Shown: positions 21,954 to 32,300, counted from the stretch's first letter. The stretch is DNA of 64,000 nucleotides from Planctomycetota bacterium (GCA_003671025.1 QWPW01000006.1:1-64000); one strand, 5' to 3'. Notes: generated by a model from the sequence alone, not told the origin. Translations and numbers: made by a program.

Positions 21954-24629
21954 ATGAACACGCCCATGCAGAACCACTCCATGTTCCATTTCACCGTGCG
22001 TTCCTTCATGTCGCTGCCTTCACTCGCCTTCGCGGTGGCGCGCGCTGGACACGTGCGCGGAGTGCGAGCTCTTCGCGCCGCGTTGCTGGTGGCGGCCGTC
22101 GCAGCGCCGATCGCACCCTTGGATGTGTTCCCCGCACTGCGTGGCGTTTCATTGGTCACTAGCGCAAGCGCGCAAAGCCAGCGCGACATGATGGGCGGAC
22201 CGATCACCACCAAGCGCTTTGAGCGGCTTTCGCGCGCGTATCTCTCGCCCACCGACGCAGAGTTGGCCGCGCTTGATGGTTTGCACGAAACCTATCTCGA
22301 AAAGTTTCGTCTCGAACTCGAGCCCGAGCTCACGGCCATCGGTGCCAGCATGGGCGGCGGCATGCCCACCAAGGCGGAGTTCGACAAGTTCTTGCGCGAC
22401 ATCGATCGCTTGAACGGGCGCATCGCCGATGCCGACAACGTGTTTCTCAACGCTGCTGCTGAACTCATCGCCGAAGATCGTCGCGGTGGGTTCAATCGCA
22501 TTCGCGATGCGCGCGAGCGCCAGCGCTTGCTCTCGGGCTTGGCGCGATTCGCGCCCATGATGTTTGGTGGCGGCGGAAGTTTCGTCGACCTCTCTGATCT
22601 TGTGATCCAGCCAAAGATTCTCGCCGCGGTGACCGACGAGCAACGCGAGCTTTTTGGCTCGATTCTCGGGGGAATCGAAGCACGACTGACTTCGCAAGCG
22701 CGTTCCTACAACGCACGCATGCGCGAAGGAATGAGCAAGTTTTTCGATGCCATGCAATCGATGCAAGGGATGCAAGATGCTCCCGCAGACGCGGACCCAG
22801 CGGCCGAGATGGCGCGCATGCAAGGAATGCAGACGGCCTACGTGACGGCGATGGCGGAGATCGGTGGTGAATTTCGCAAGGCGGTGCGCAGCAACTTCAC
22901 CGCCAATCGCGAATCGATGGAGCAACTCGCGGCCGTGCTTCCCGCGCCGATGGTGGTTGATCTGCGCACCAAGCTTGCGACCAAAGCCTTGGGCATGGTG
23001 GGAGCGATGGGCATGATGGGCGGCCGTGGAATGGGAGGAGGAGGCGGCGAGGTTTCCGGCATCGTCTCGCGCATTCGCCGCGATGAGTCCATCAGTGCAG
23101 AGGTCAAGCAACAGGCCAATGCGATTCTGGTGACGTGGCGCAGCGACAACGCCGACGCGCTCGAGAGTTTCGCCAAACTCATGGTCGCGTCTGACTCAAA
23201 CCCGATGATGGAAATCATGGGGGGCGCAGGTGAAGCCTCGGAATCCTTCGCGGGCATCACCGCTGCATCGGAGAAGATTCAAAACGTCGCGAACACCGCG
23301 TTCAAAGCGCTGCACGGATTGCTCGGTGGCGAAAACAATACGTATGTCACCAAGTACAGCTCGCGCGCGGGTGCTGGAGCCGACACCGTTGACTCCTATC
23401 GCGGCGTTGCTGAAGTGAAGGCGGCTGAGCCGGATGCGATTCCTGAAGTTGGCATGCAGGGAATCGACCAAGGTGTGATTACCGCAACGACCTCTGCGAC
23501 GGTGATGCAGATTTTCCGCACCCTAGGCAATGACGCAGCAGTCGAAGGCTTGACGGACGCCGTCGTGCAAGCGTGGCTCGACGACGAGTGGAAGCCGCGC
23601 ATCGAGCCGCTACAAGCGACCATCTCGCAGGCGAAGGTCAAGGTGTATTCCGCGAGCTCCGATGGACGCGTGGAGTATGACCTCGCCGCGGTGGCGCAAG
23701 TTCAGCAGGCGCGACAGGCGCTGGTTGCCGCCGCGTTTGAACTCGATGCCAAGCTCGAGGCGAATCTCGCGAGCGCGCTCGGCATCAATGCAGACGATCT
23801 CGCATTCTTGTTACTGCGACTCGAGCGACTCGCGTTGGTCTTGAACAAATCCAACGGCATGGAGTCACCGATGGTGGGCTCAGTGCTAAATTTGCTCGTA
23901 AGCGCCAAACTTGATCCCGCCACTTCGGTCGCGATCATGGAAGCCAGTCGCGCAGAATTCACCACCCTCGCTAGCGAGTTCCCTGTGATGACGGCGGCGC
24001 GTCTTGAGAACAGCCGCAAAACGCTCGAGGCTGAAATGGGTTTCTCCACTCGCGACAGCGCGCGCGTGGCAGCGGCATCGGCGGACTATTCGCGCCTCAT
24101 GCAAGAGTCCACCAAACTCAACGGTGAACTCGGCGCGCGCGTGGCCACCATTTACGACGCGGCCTGTGTCGCGGCGGTGAGTGACGTCGATGCGTTGGCC
24201 TCTGCCAAGCGTGCGCGAATGCGCGCGATGTATCCATCGATCTATCGCCTGAGCGACAGCGCGGAGCGTCAACTCAACGCCTCGGCGCTGTTCACCGAAC
24301 TCACCGATGATCAACGCGGACAGATCGAAGCGTTGCGCGCGGAGTACAACGTGGTGTACGAAAAGCTCAGCGAGCAAATGGTGATGCCGGCATTTCAAGG
24401 CTTCCCAGGCGACGGTTCGGCCGAGGCGTTTCAGGATTACGCCAAGCGTCAATCCGAGGTGGAGAAGGTTCGCTTTCAACGCAAGGAATTGACGGAGAAA
24501 TCCCTCAATCAACTGCGCCGCACTCTCGGTTCAACGCTGAGCGCGAAGGTCCCCGGACTCGTGCCCGATGAAGATGCGGAGCCGGCCGAGCCCATCGAGC
24601 GTAATTGGATGGAAGCGGAAGAGGATTGA
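21954..24629 (+). CDS. Large secreted hypothetical protein, helix-rich
   Basis: The product is 891 residues. A long export signal (hydrophobic RALRAALLVAAVAAPIAPLD, cleavage probably after SASAQ near residue 75) is followed by a helix-rich body without a recognisable catalytic motif. It contains Met/Gly-rich stretches (MMFGGGGSF, MGMMGGRGMGGGGG) and repeated acidic helical segments that could form coiled coils. It ends in an acidic EDAEPAEPIERNW tail. AAGAAGAGAAG lies upstream of the start and a TATGCT -10 candidate at 21893-21898. I do not recognise the family; it may be a planctomycete-specific periplasmic structural protein. Confidence 0.75.
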   Translation: MNTPMQNHSMFHFTVRSFMSLPSLAFAVARAGHVRGVRALRAALLVAAVAAPIAPLDVFPALRGVSLVTSASAQSQRDMMGGPITTKRFERLSRAYLSPTDAELAALDGLHETYLEKFRLELEPELTAIGASMGGGMPTKAEFDKFLRDIDRLNGRIADADNVFLNAAAELIAEDRRGGFNRIRDARERQRLLSGLARFAPMMFGGGGSFVDLSDLVIQPKILAAVTDEQRELFGSILGGIEARLTSQARSYNARMREGMSKFFDAMQSMQGMQDAPADADPAAEMARMQGMQTAYVTAMAEIGGEFRKAVRSNFTANRESMEQLAAVLPAPMVVDLRTKLATKALGMVGAMGMMGGRGMGGGGGEVSGIVSRIRRDESISAEVKQQANAILVTWRSDNADALESFAKLMVASDSNPMMEIMGGAGEASESFAGITAASEKIQNVANTAFKALHGLLGGENNTYVTKYSSRAGAGADTVDSYRGVAEVKAAEPDAIPEVGMQGIDQGVITATTSATVMQIFRTLGNDAAVEGLTDAVVQAWLDDEWKPRIEPLQATISQAKVKVYSASSDGRVEYDLAAVAQVQQARQALVAAAFELDAKLEANLASALGINADDLAFLLLRLERLALVLNKSNGMESPMVGSVLNLLVSAKLDPATSVAIMEASRAEFTTLASEFPVMTAARLENSRKTLEAEMGFSTRDSARVAAASADYSRLMQESTKLNGELGARVATIYDAACVAAVSDVDALASAKRARMRAMYPSIYRLSDSAERQLNASALFTELTDDQRGQIEALRAEYNVVYEKLSEQMVMPAFQGFPGDGSAEAFQDYAKRQSEVEKVRFQRKELTEKSLNQLRRTLGSTLSAKVPGLVPDEDAEPAEPIERNWMEAEED

Positions 24630-24790
24630 TTCACGCGGCGCATGCGCGCGATGATTCGAACCACTCAGCGCGTCTGAGCGTGTGCGTGAATTGTCAGTCT
24701 GTTCCTCGCGCTCCGGTGTGGAGTCGTGCACTCGGTCGCTCTCGGTTAGCGTGTCCACGCGGCGCGCACTCGCGCGTTGCAAACCACGTT

Positions 24791-24835
24791 GACCGATGCA
24801 ACGATGACCGACGCAACGATGACCGACAAGACGAT
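24791..24835 (+). repeat. 15-nt tandem repeat at the glpK start
   Basis: GACCGATGCAACGAT, GACCGACGCAACGAT and GACCGACAAGACGAT follow one another. Two of the possible glpK ATG codons are produced by the repeat. Confidence 0.85.
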
Positions 24836-26339
24836 TCTCACCTTCGACTGTGGCACGACTTCATCGCGCGTGATTCTGTACTCGCCGCGCGATGATGGAA
24901 CGCTCGTTGCGCGCGCGTCGTCGCAGCGTGAGTTCGCGCAACACTTTCCTCAGCCCGGTTGGGTCGAGCATGACGCGGACGAGATTTGGCAGACCTCGCT
25001 CGGGTGCGCGAAGGCGGCGATGGAAGCCGCTCATCTTTCCAGCACAGACATCTCGGCCATCGCCATCACCAATCAACGCGAGACCGTCGTGGTGTGGGAT
25101 CGCGCCACCGGTCGTCCGATTCACCGCGCCATCGTGTGGCAAGATCGGCGCACTGAACCGCTCATGCGACAACTGCGTGACGCGGGGCATGAAGCGCAGG
25201 TGCGCGCGGCGACGGGACTCACGCTCGATCCATATTTCAGCGCATCCAAGATTGCGTGGATTCTCGATGCATGCGAGGGCGCGCGCGACCGTGCACAGCG
25301 CGGTGAACTCGCATGCGGAACCATTGACTCATGGATGCTGTGGAATCTCACGCGCGGCGCTGTGCATGCGACCGATGCATCCAACGCGTCACGCACGATG
25401 CTCGCGCGCATCGGCGGCACGAACGGCGCGCAGTGGGACGACGCGCTCTGCGAACTCATGCGCGTTCCCCGCGCGATGTTGCCGCAGATTGTTGATTCGT
25501 CGGGAGCGATTGCAACGAGCGACGCATCGGTGCTCGGTGCCGCCATCGCGATCACCGGAATCGCCGGTGATCAACAAGCGGCGCTCTATGGTCAACAGTG
25601 TCACACTCTCGGACAAGCGAAGTGCACCTTCGGCACGGGCTGCTTCCTGCTGGCCAACGCCGGCACAGAATCGCCCGCCGCGCCAGAAGGATTGCTCATG
25701 ACAGTGGCGTGGCGCATGAATGACGTCACGACCTATGCCATCGAGGGCGGCGTGTTCATCGGCGGTAGCGCCGTCCAGTGGTTGCGCGACGGACTCAAGT
25801 TCTTCGAGCACGCGAGCGATGTGAATCAACTCGCCGCAAGCGTGCCTGACAGTGGCGGAGTCGTCGTCGTTCCTGGGTTCGCGGGCTTGGGCGCGCCGTG
25901 GTGGGACGCGAACGCGCGCGGAGCGGTGTTGGGATTGACGCGCGGTTCGACCAATGCACATCTCTCGCGCGCGACGCTCGAAGGCGTGGCGCATCAAGTG
26001 GTCGATCTCGTCGAAGCCATCGAACGCGCGGGCATCACCATCGTGATGTTGCGCGTGGACGGCGGCGCGGCCGCGAGCGATCTGTTGATGCAGATTGAGG
26101 CTGATTTACTGGGAAAAACCGTCGAGCGCCCCCGCAATCTCGAGACCACTGCATTGGGCGCTGCGATGTTGGCACAGCGAGGACTCGCGATGAACGTGAG
26201 TGCGCGTGATCACGCCGCAAGCGACGACTCGATTGAACGACGATTCGATCCAACGATAGACCAGCATGCGCGCGACGCTGCGCGCACACGATGGCGAAAC
26301 GCCATCGCAGCGATACGAGCTTTCGGACACTCATCATGA
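24804..26339 (+). CDS. glpK: Glycerol kinase
   Basis: The product is 511 residues from ATG 24804. It phosphorylates glycerol to glycerol-3-phosphate. The FGGY-family signature is clear: LTFDCGTTSSRVILY (phosphate 1 loop), AITNQRETVVVWDRATG, HRAIVWQDRRT, GDQQAALYGQ and the C-terminal RVDGGAAASDLLMQ. In-frame starts also exist at TTG 24777 and ATG 24819, and the 15-nt repeat makes the choice uncertain. The stop overlaps the glpD start in ATGA, so the two enzymes are translationally coupled. No glycerol facilitator is adjacent. Confidence 0.93.
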   Translation: MTDATMTDKTILTFDCGTTSSRVILYSPRDDGTLVARASSQREFAQHFPQPGWVEHDADEIWQTSLGCAKAAMEAAHLSSTDISAIAITNQRETVVVWDRATGRPIHRAIVWQDRRTEPLMRQLRDAGHEAQVRAATGLTLDPYFSASKIAWILDACEGARDRAQRGELACGTIDSWMLWNLTRGAVHATDASNASRTMLARIGGTNGAQWDDALCELMRVPRAMLPQIVDSSGAIATSDASVLGAAIAITGIAGDQQAALYGQQCHTLGQAKCTFGTGCFLLANAGTESPAAPEGLLMTVAWRMNDVTTYAIEGGVFIGGSAVQWLRDGLKFFEHASDVNQLAASVPDSGGVVVVPGFAGLGAPWWDANARGAVLGLTRGSTNAHLSRATLEGVAHQVVDLVEAIERAGITIVMLRVDGGAAASDLLMQIEADLLGKTVERPRNLETTALGAAMLAQRGLAMNVSARDHAASDDSIERRFDPTIDQHARDAARTRWRNAIAAIRAFGHSS

Positions 26340-27928
26340 AACGACCATTCGAACGCGCCGCGCAACTCGCTTCACTGCAAACCAACGAGTTCGACATCCT
26401 CGTCATCGGCGGCGGTGCAACTGGACTGGGCACTGCGGTGGACGCGGCCGCGCGTGGATATCGCGTGGCCGTCATCGACGCATACGACTTTGCCAAAGGC
26501 ACGAGTTCGCGCAGCACCAAGCTGGTGCATGGCGGCGTGCGCTATCTCTCCGAGTTGCACTTTGGCTTGGTGCGTGAAGCGCTCGAAGAACGCGCGCGTA
26601 TCTGCAGCAATGCGCCGCATCTCGCGCACGATCTCGCCTTCATCGTTCCGCGATACCACTGGTGGGAAGGCCCGTTCTACGGCGTCGGACTCAAACTCTA
26701 CGACGCGCTCGCGGGGACACGCAACTTGGGCAAGAGTCGTTCGCTCTCGCGCGAAGAAACGATGCGCGCGATTCCCAATGTGAAGGAAGAGGGACTTCTC
26801 GGCGGCGTCGAATATCACGATGCGCAGTTTGATGATGCACGCATGGCGCTTGCGTTGGCGCGCACCGCGGCGTCGCGCGGCGCAACGGTGGTGAACTACG
26901 CGCGTTGCGTTGGATTGGTCAAGGTCGAAGGGCAAGTCGTTGGCGCGCATGTGCGCGACGAGTTGGGCGCGTCAGGCGCGTCGTTCAAAGTGCGCGCGTC
27001 GGTGGTGATCAACGCAACAGGCGTCTTCGCCGATGAACTGCGCCGCCTCGATGACAGCGCCGCAGCAGCGAGCATCGATCCGTCGCGCGGAGTGCATCTG
27101 GTCTTGCCGCGCGAGTTTCTTCCCGCCGATCACGCGATCATGGTTCCCCACACCGACGATGGTCGCGTGCTCTTCGTGATTCCATGGCACGGTCGCACGC
27201 TGGTGGGAACCACCGATACTGCGGTGAAAGAGGCAGAAATCGAACCGCGCGCGAGCAGCGATGAAATCGGTTTCATTCTGCGCAACGCAGGGCGCTACCT
27301 CACGCGCGTGCCCACCCAGAGCGACATTCTTTCGGTGTATGCAGGACTGCGGCCGCTCGCGCGCGCCGAAGCAGACACCGAGACCAAGAAAGTTTCGCGC
27401 GAACATTCCATCGAAGCTTCCGCCAGTGGCTTGGTCACGGTGACTGGCGGCAAGTGGACGACCTATCGCTTGATGGCCGAGCAAGCTGTGGACATCGCGA
27501 TGGAAACCGTGGGACTCGAAGCGCGTCTCTGCGTCACCCATGATTTGCATCTGCATGGCTATGACGAGCACTCGGGACAAACCGCGGGCCTGCCCGATGC
27601 ACGACGCGTGTATGGAAGTGACTGCGCGGAACTCGAGAAGATCGAACGCGCGGATCGTTTGCTCGCGGCGCCCATGCATAAACACTTGCCGATCACGCCG
27701 TCGCAAGTGATCTTCGCCGCGCGCGCGGAGATGGCGCACACCGTCGAAGATGTGTTGGCTCGTCGCACGCGTTGTCTGTTGCTCGACGCGCGCGCATCGA
27801 TGGAAATCGCCGATGAAACAGCGCGTTTGATGGGACACGAACTGGGTTGGAGTGCAAGTCAAGCGGCCGCGAGCGCCGCCGCGTACTGCGTCATCGCGCG
27901 CGGCTATCTGCCACCTGCACAGAGTTGA
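26336..27928 (+). CDS. glpD: FAD-dependent glycerol-3-phosphate dehydrogenase
   Basis: The product is 530 residues. It oxidises glycerol-3-phosphate to dihydroxyacetone phosphate and passes electrons to quinone at the membrane. The FAD-binding IVIGGGATGLGTAVDAAARG lies near residue 20, followed by KGTSSRSTKLVHGGVRYL and the VTGGKWTTYRLMAEQ segment typical of GlpD. The start at 26336 overlaps the glpK stop; the longer in-frame start at 26291 is inside glpK and unlikely. The C-terminal GlpD domain is complete. Confidence 0.94.
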   Translation: MKRPFERAAQLASLQTNEFDILVIGGGATGLGTAVDAAARGYRVAVIDAYDFAKGTSSRSTKLVHGGVRYLSELHFGLVREALEERARICSNAPHLAHDLAFIVPRYHWWEGPFYGVGLKLYDALAGTRNLGKSRSLSREETMRAIPNVKEEGLLGGVEYHDAQFDDARMALALARTAASRGATVVNYARCVGLVKVEGQVVGAHVRDELGASGASFKVRASVVINATGVFADELRRLDDSAAAASIDPSRGVHLVLPREFLPADHAIMVPHTDDGRVLFVIPWHGRTLVGTTDTAVKEAEIEPRASSDEIGFILRNAGRYLTRVPTQSDILSVYAGLRPLARAEADTETKKVSREHSIEASASGLVTVTGGKWTTYRLMAEQAVDIAMETVGLEARLCVTHDLHLHGYDEHSGQTAGLPDARRVYGSDCAELEKIERADRLLAAPMHKHLPITPSQVIFAARAEMAHTVEDVLARRTRCLLLDARASMEIADETARLMGHELGWSASQAAASAAAYCVIARGYLPPAQS

Positions 27929-28047
27929 AACCAACGCCGCGCTATCGCTGAGTCATAGGCTCTCGTAGCAATTCGATGCCGTGAGTTCAGCGAGTGTGTG
28001 TGATGAACACGCGTCATACGCGCGGCGAGTGGTGCGCGAGTGCTTGA

Positions 28048-28053
28048 TACGCT
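28048..28053 (+). promoter_or_regulatory. -10-like TACGCT
   Basis: GATACGCT ends 6 nt before the ATG at 28060, matching the leaderless pattern and supporting that start. Confidence 0.45.
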
Positions 28054-28059
28054 GCGTTC

Positions 28060-30090
28060 ATGCAACGATCAGCGGTGTTTCACGGATGCGGTTGGTTCAC
28101 GATGAGTGGGCGCGCGAACTTTGTGAGTGTGCTCCTCGCAGCGCACGTGTCGGTCAGCGCTCACGGTGCGCCGCAGCAAACTGTGCCGCAACCGGCAGCG
28201 GCCGCGCGACAGCAGATTCCGTGGCCAGTGACGCTGGGCATGCGCACCGCGGCACTCGAGCGCAGTTGGAACGTGATCGACAAAGTCGTGCTCGTGCCCG
28301 ATGGCGCGACGTACCTCGATGAAATCTCCAAGTGGAGCGAGGCGGGGCATTGGCCAGTGCTGTTCGAAGACGATCTCTATGCGCCAATGTTTGTGCGTGG
28401 ATTCGAACCGCTGCGCGTCGAACGTCGTGCCTCCGTCGGCGCGCTCGCAACTGATCGACGTGAACGCGAGAAGCAAATGCAGGCTGTTGCTGCGGAGGCG
28501 ATTCACGACGGCACGGTCGATGTGCTTGACGCGTGTGCTCGTCGGGGGTTTGCGCCTTCGATGGTGATCATTGCCAACGCGGATGATCCTGCGTGGACTG
28601 CAGCTGTCGCGCTGTCCGCGCTGCGCGGCGCGCCGATTCATTTCACCAACCAGCCGTTTGGCGCGCCGAGTGACACGCTCGATGCAAAGAGTTTCACCGC
28701 GCTTTCCAACGAGCTCGAGATCGCCGCGGAACGCACCGGACTTCCGTGGAAAGATTTAGGCGACGCGATCGACGCGTTTGTGATTTGTCGCGACGTGGCC
28801 AACAAGTGTGTTCCCAATCTTGATGCGAATCTTCAACTCGCGATTCCCAGCGGTCCCTTCACCACTGCGCCAGGTCAACCACTCGCCACCATAAACACGC
28901 TGGGACGCCTGAAATCTGGGCAGTTTTGGTCGATGGGCTCATGCATATTCGGCAGCGAGGCGCGCAGTGCCTATGTCGCGATGGCGGCGACGTTCACTCC
29001 GCGCAAGAGTGCATGGCTCATCAACGGCTACGCCCTCGGCGGGGGATGGGTCGACTACTCCGTACAGCCCGCGCAAGAAACGTTTGCCAAGCAAGGCATC
29101 CTGAGTGAAGTGTGGGAGAAGGACTCCGCCACGCTTGCGTCATGGCGCATGTTGCTCATGGGCGGTTTCGGCGGTGATGCGTTTGTGATCAACAGTCATG
29201 GCATGTCCAATCAGTTTGGGCTCTATGCCGATGGCACGGCCAACATCGGCGACGTGCCGTTGTTCGATCGTCCCGCGATGGTGCATTTCATTCACTCGTT
29301 CTCACTCGAGCGCGCGGGTTCGCCTGACACTGTTGGCGGTCGATTCATTGATCACGGCGCGTACGCCTACTTCGGCTCGGTGTACGAACCGCTACTCAAC
29401 GCATTTGTGACGCCGAAGATGTTGGCCGATCGCGTGGGATACTTGGTGCCGTTTCTTCTTGCCGCGCGCGTGGTTGAAGGATCCTTCGCGCGTCCGTGGC
29501 GCACGAGCGCATACGGAGATCCGTTGGCGCTGCTAGCGACGCCGAGCAAGATTGGCGTGAAGCGCATCGCCGCAAACGCGGACAATGCAGCGCTCACGGA
29601 AACAACTCTTGCCGCGAGTGCGGGCGCAGCGTTGGTGCGATTTCGCGACAACAAGGATCCCAACGCGTTGGTCGAAGCGATGCGTGATCTCGAACTCTGC
29701 GGCAACGATGCCAAGGTGTTGCAGATTTGGGAGTTGGCCTCGAGCACGACTGCTGCACCCGCGGCCGCAGAGTTCGCGCTGGGCGCATTGTTTCGCGCGC
29801 GCAAGTTCGATGAGTTTGCCATGGCCTACGCGCAAGCATCGCATCGCAATGCGTGGGCCAACGACATGCTGTGGCATCTCGCAGGCGCGCGGCTGTTTGC
29901 GATTTCAGATGCGCGCTTCATCGCGTTGCTAGGAAAGAATCCGCGCGGACCCGATGTCGCGCTTGATCTTGGGATGCTCAAGCCCGCGGCATTGCGCGTG
30001 CTCGGACGCGAAGGTTGGGAAGCGATTTGCAACGCGGCCGCACGCGACGCTGATGTGCCGGCGCGCGCGCGCATCGATACGGTGCGATGA
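28060..30090 (+). CDS. Large secreted hypothetical protein
   Basis: The product is 676 residues. An N-terminal signal (NFVSVLLAAHVSVSAHGAPQQ) indicates export; start 28060 fits a leaderless promoter, and ATG 28102 is an alternative. Two alpha/beta segments are recognisable by pattern only: VLVPDGATYLDEISKW with LFEDDLYAPMFVRGFEPLRVER, then MVIIANADDPAWTAAVALSALRGAPIHF. Their shape recalls a cell-surface substrate-binding or peptidase-like fold. A GGFGGDAFVINSHGMSNQF segment follows, and the C-terminal ~150 residues look like TPR-type helices (AAEFALGALFRARKFDEFAMAYAQ). No family can be named. Confidence 0.7.
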   Translation: MQRSAVFHGCGWFTMSGRANFVSVLLAAHVSVSAHGAPQQTVPQPAAAARQQIPWPVTLGMRTAALERSWNVIDKVVLVPDGATYLDEISKWSEAGHWPVLFEDDLYAPMFVRGFEPLRVERRASVGALATDRREREKQMQAVAAEAIHDGTVDVLDACARRGFAPSMVIIANADDPAWTAAVALSALRGAPIHFTNQPFGAPSDTLDAKSFTALSNELEIAAERTGLPWKDLGDAIDAFVICRDVANKCVPNLDANLQLAIPSGPFTTAPGQPLATINTLGRLKSGQFWSMGSCIFGSEARSAYVAMAATFTPRKSAWLINGYALGGGWVDYSVQPAQETFAKQGILSEVWEKDSATLASWRMLLMGGFGGDAFVINSHGMSNQFGLYADGTANIGDVPLFDRPAMVHFIHSFSLERAGSPDTVGGRFIDHGAYAYFGSVYEPLLNAFVTPKMLADRVGYLVPFLLAARVVEGSFARPWRTSAYGDPLALLATPSKIGVKRIAANADNAALTETTLAASAGAALVRFRDNKDPNALVEAMRDLELCGNDAKVLQIWELASSTTAAPAAAEFALGALFRARKFDEFAMAYAQASHRNAWANDMLWHLAGARLFAISDARFIALLGKNPRGPDVALDLGMLKPAALRVLGREGWEAICNAAARDADVPARARIDTVR

Positions 30091-30144
30091 ATGTGTGGGC
30101 GATGAATGTTTAGGCGATGAATGTGTGGGCGATGAGCGTTGCCG
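30085..30144. repeat. 15-nt tandem repeat at the 3' end of the secreted protein gene
   Basis: CGATGAATGTGTGGG, CGATGAATGTTTAGG and CGATGAATGTGTGGG are followed by a diverged CGATGAGCGTTGCCG. The first copy contains the stop codon of the preceding gene. Confidence 0.88.
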
Positions 30145-30192
30145 ACGCCGCGCACGCACTCGACAGGTTGCAACGTGTGATCACACGCAGAT

Positions 30193-31230
30193 TCACTTGC
30201 TCAGCGCAGGCAGTGCCTTCGCGTCACTTGGCGCGCGCGGAGTTGTCACTGGTCCACTGGGTTTGAGTTGGCCACGCGCGCGCTCGAACGTGCTCACTGG
30301 TTCGGCGACACAATCGTTTGCGCCATCTTTCGTGGAGCGGCCTGCGGTTGTGCTCGCGGCAATTGGCGCAATCTTGACCGAGCTATTCATTTCGTTGGCC
30401 ACCGCGCATGCGAGTCGAGCGAGCCCGCGCGGCGCGGGGTGAAGATCATCGGGCTGCAGCAGCTCGAGTCCAGTTCGTTCGACGCGACGAGTGGGCTTCT
30501 TGCTGCTGGAGTTACTCGTGGTGTCACTGAGTGTCGATGGCTGCGCGTGTTCACGCGAAATTTCTTCGAGCATGGTGGAGAGCGCAATGACCCGCACATT
30601 GGGACGCGTCTTCGCCCAATCCTTCAATCGCGTGTTGAGTTGCTCCAATGTCGCCACTTGTGGCATCTGCGCGCGGCTGAGCATTTTCCCAACTGCGCTC
30701 GACATGTCGGGAAGATCGCCCACGATCACTGGCGCCGTGAACTGCTCGAGTTCTTTGAGTCCCAGTTCAAACTTGGCCAGTCGATCCGCTTCGCTGGTGA
30801 CCGGCTTTCCGCCGGGAGCGTCGTCGCCATAGGCAAACCAAAACAGAAAGTCGAGCGCGACCACGCAATCAGGATGAAACTCTTGCGCGCGTTTCGCGGT
30901 GCGTGCGCCAGCGACCAATGGATCCATGAAGAAGAACGAGCTCGAAAGATCGCTGGTGAGCAGATCAAGTTGCGGACACGCGAGCAACACCATGTCCTTC
31001 AAACAAAATCCGCAGGTGTACGGACCATCTTCGCGTTGCTCTCTGAGCACGCAACCAAATCCCGCGGTCGCGCTCGCTCCGATGAAGGCCACGCGCATGG
31101 GAGCTGCGACGGTGATCGCGGTTGGCGCCGCCACCGCGACTGTCGATTGATCGCATCCTCCCGCAAGACTCGCGAAACTGACGCAGGCGATCGATGCAAG
31201 TGTGAAAGCGAGTCGGTGGCGTGTGAGCAT
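30193..31230 (-). CDS. SGNH/GDSL-type lipoprotein
   Basis: The product is 345 residues. A signal peptide ends in the lipobox LAGGC (Cys ~26). After a short linker, FIGASATAGFG matches block I of SGNH hydrolases (Ser as nucleophile) and PDDLHPAPRG near residue 270 matches the DxxH of block V. Blocks II and III are less clear. Paired cysteines (GFGC, CGFC) are unusual. It is probably an esterase or acyl hydrolase on the outer or inner membrane surface. The start at 31230 is chosen over 31281 because TATCGT ends 6 nt upstream and the signal peptide then begins normally. Confidence 0.7.
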   Translation of the reverse strand: MLTRHRLAFTLASIACVSFASLAGGCDQSTVAVAAPTAITVAAPMRVAFIGASATAGFGCVLREQREDGPYTCGFCLKDMVLLACPQLDLLTSDLSSSFFFMDPLVAGARTAKRAQEFHPDCVVALDFLFWFAYGDDAPGGKPVTSEADRLAKFELGLKELEQFTAPVIVGDLPDMSSAVGKMLSRAQMPQVATLEQLNTRLKDWAKTRPNVRVIALSTMLEEISREHAQPSTLSDTTSNSSSKKPTRRVERTGLELLQPDDLHPAPRGLARLACAVANEMNSSVKIAPIAASTTAGRSTKDGANDCVAEPVSTFERARGQLKPSGPVTTPRAPSDAKALPALSK

Positions 31231-31236
31231 CGGCAC

Positions 31237-31242
31237 ACGATA
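31237..31242 (-). promoter_or_regulatory. -10-like TATCGT of the SGNH lipoprotein gene
   Basis: TATCGT on minus ends 6 nt before the ATG at 31230; no ribosome-binding site. Confidence 0.45.
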
Positions 31243-31349
31243 GAGGCGGTGCACCACCGCGCAATCAACAACACGGTGCATTCGAGTGAATGCAGAAGTT
31301 GCACAAAACGTCGTGTTTCAAGCACTTCGCAGCGAGTTCGCCGCTTGCG

Positions 31350-32291
31350 TCACATGCAAAGCGCAGTTGCCATCGTCGAGCCAAGATCAGCAGGGCTCTC
31401 GCTCACGGTGATGCCGCAGGCGCGCAGTGCGTCGATCTTCGCTTGTGCCGTGTCGTCGGCGCCACCGATGATCGCGCCCGCGTGACCCATGCGCTTGCCT
31501 TTCGGGGCGGTGCGGCCCGCGATGAAACCCGTGACGGGTTTCTTCATGTTGGCTTTGATCCAACGCGCGGCCTCGACTTCATCGGTGCCGCCGATCTCGC
31601 CGATCATCACCACGCCATCGGTGTGCGGATCGTCGTTGAACAACTTCAACGCGTCGATGAATCCCATTCCGCGCACAGGATCGCCGCCGATTCCGATGCA
31701 GGTCGATTGACCGATGCCGCGTTGCGAGGTCTGCCACACCGCTTCATAGGTGAGCGTGCCCGAGCGACTGATGATGCCCACGGCCTTGCCCGACTTCGCA
31801 TCTGCTTTATGGGTGTGGATGTAGCCCGGCATGATGCCGATCTTGCAGCCGCCTTCGAATTTCGCAGTCGCTCCTTCACCACTCACGCGGCGCGCGGGAG
31901 TGATGATGCCCGGACAATTTGGTCCGATGAGCGTCACGTGCGGATACGCCTTGAGCGCTTCCTTCACGCGAATCATGTCGAGCACAGGCACGCCTTCGGT
32001 GATGGCGCAGATGACGCGAATACCCGCATCTGCAGCCTCCATAATCGCATCGGCCGCGCCCGCAGGGGGAACGAAAATCATCGTCGCATCCGCGCCCGTC
32101 GCTTTGACCGCTTGCGCGACGGTGTCGAAGATCGGCAGCCCGTTGGCGTCCTTCAATCCGCCTTTGCCCGGCGTGACTCCGCCGACCATCTTGGTGCCGT
32201 AATCAAAGCAACCCTTGGTGTGCGAAGCGCCTGCGCTTCCAGTGATGCCTTGGCAAATGACCTTGGTGTTTCCGTCGACGAGAATAGACAT
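31350..32291 (-). CDS. sucD: Succinate-CoA ligase alpha subunit
   Basis: The product is 313 residues. It forms succinyl-CoA/succinate with ATP or GTP in the TCA cycle, together with SucC. The CoA-binding [18 protein letters not shown] is at the N-terminus, and the phosphorylated His270 lies in [16 protein letters not shown]. It is ~24 residues longer than E. coli SucD, partly through a small insertion near residue 160 ([17 protein letters not shown]). The start is fixed by family alignment and by a TATTGT -10 ending 9 nt upstream. sucC is not adjacent: purM is divergent on the other side. Confidence 0.95.
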   Translation of the reverse strand: MSILVDGNTKVICQGITGSAGASHTKGCFDYGTKMVGGVTPGKGGLKDANGLPIFDTVAQAVKATGADATMIFVPPAGAADAIMEAADAGIRVICAITEGVPVLDMIRVKEALKAYPHVTLIGPNCPGIITPARRVSGEGATAKFEGGCKIGIMPGYIHTHKADAKSGKAVGIISRSGTLTYEAVWQTSQRGIGQSTCIGIGGDPVRGMGFIDALKLFNDDPHTDGVVMIGEIGGTDEVEAARWIKANMKKPVTGFIAGRTAPKGKRMGHAGAIIGGADDTAQAKIDALRACGITVSESPADLGSTMATALCM

Positions 32292-32300
32292 AAGCGCCGC

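Noticed and set aside
30085..30144. Possible CRISPR-like short repeats
   Set aside because: The units are contiguous 15-mers with no spacers and no cas gene anywhere in the window.
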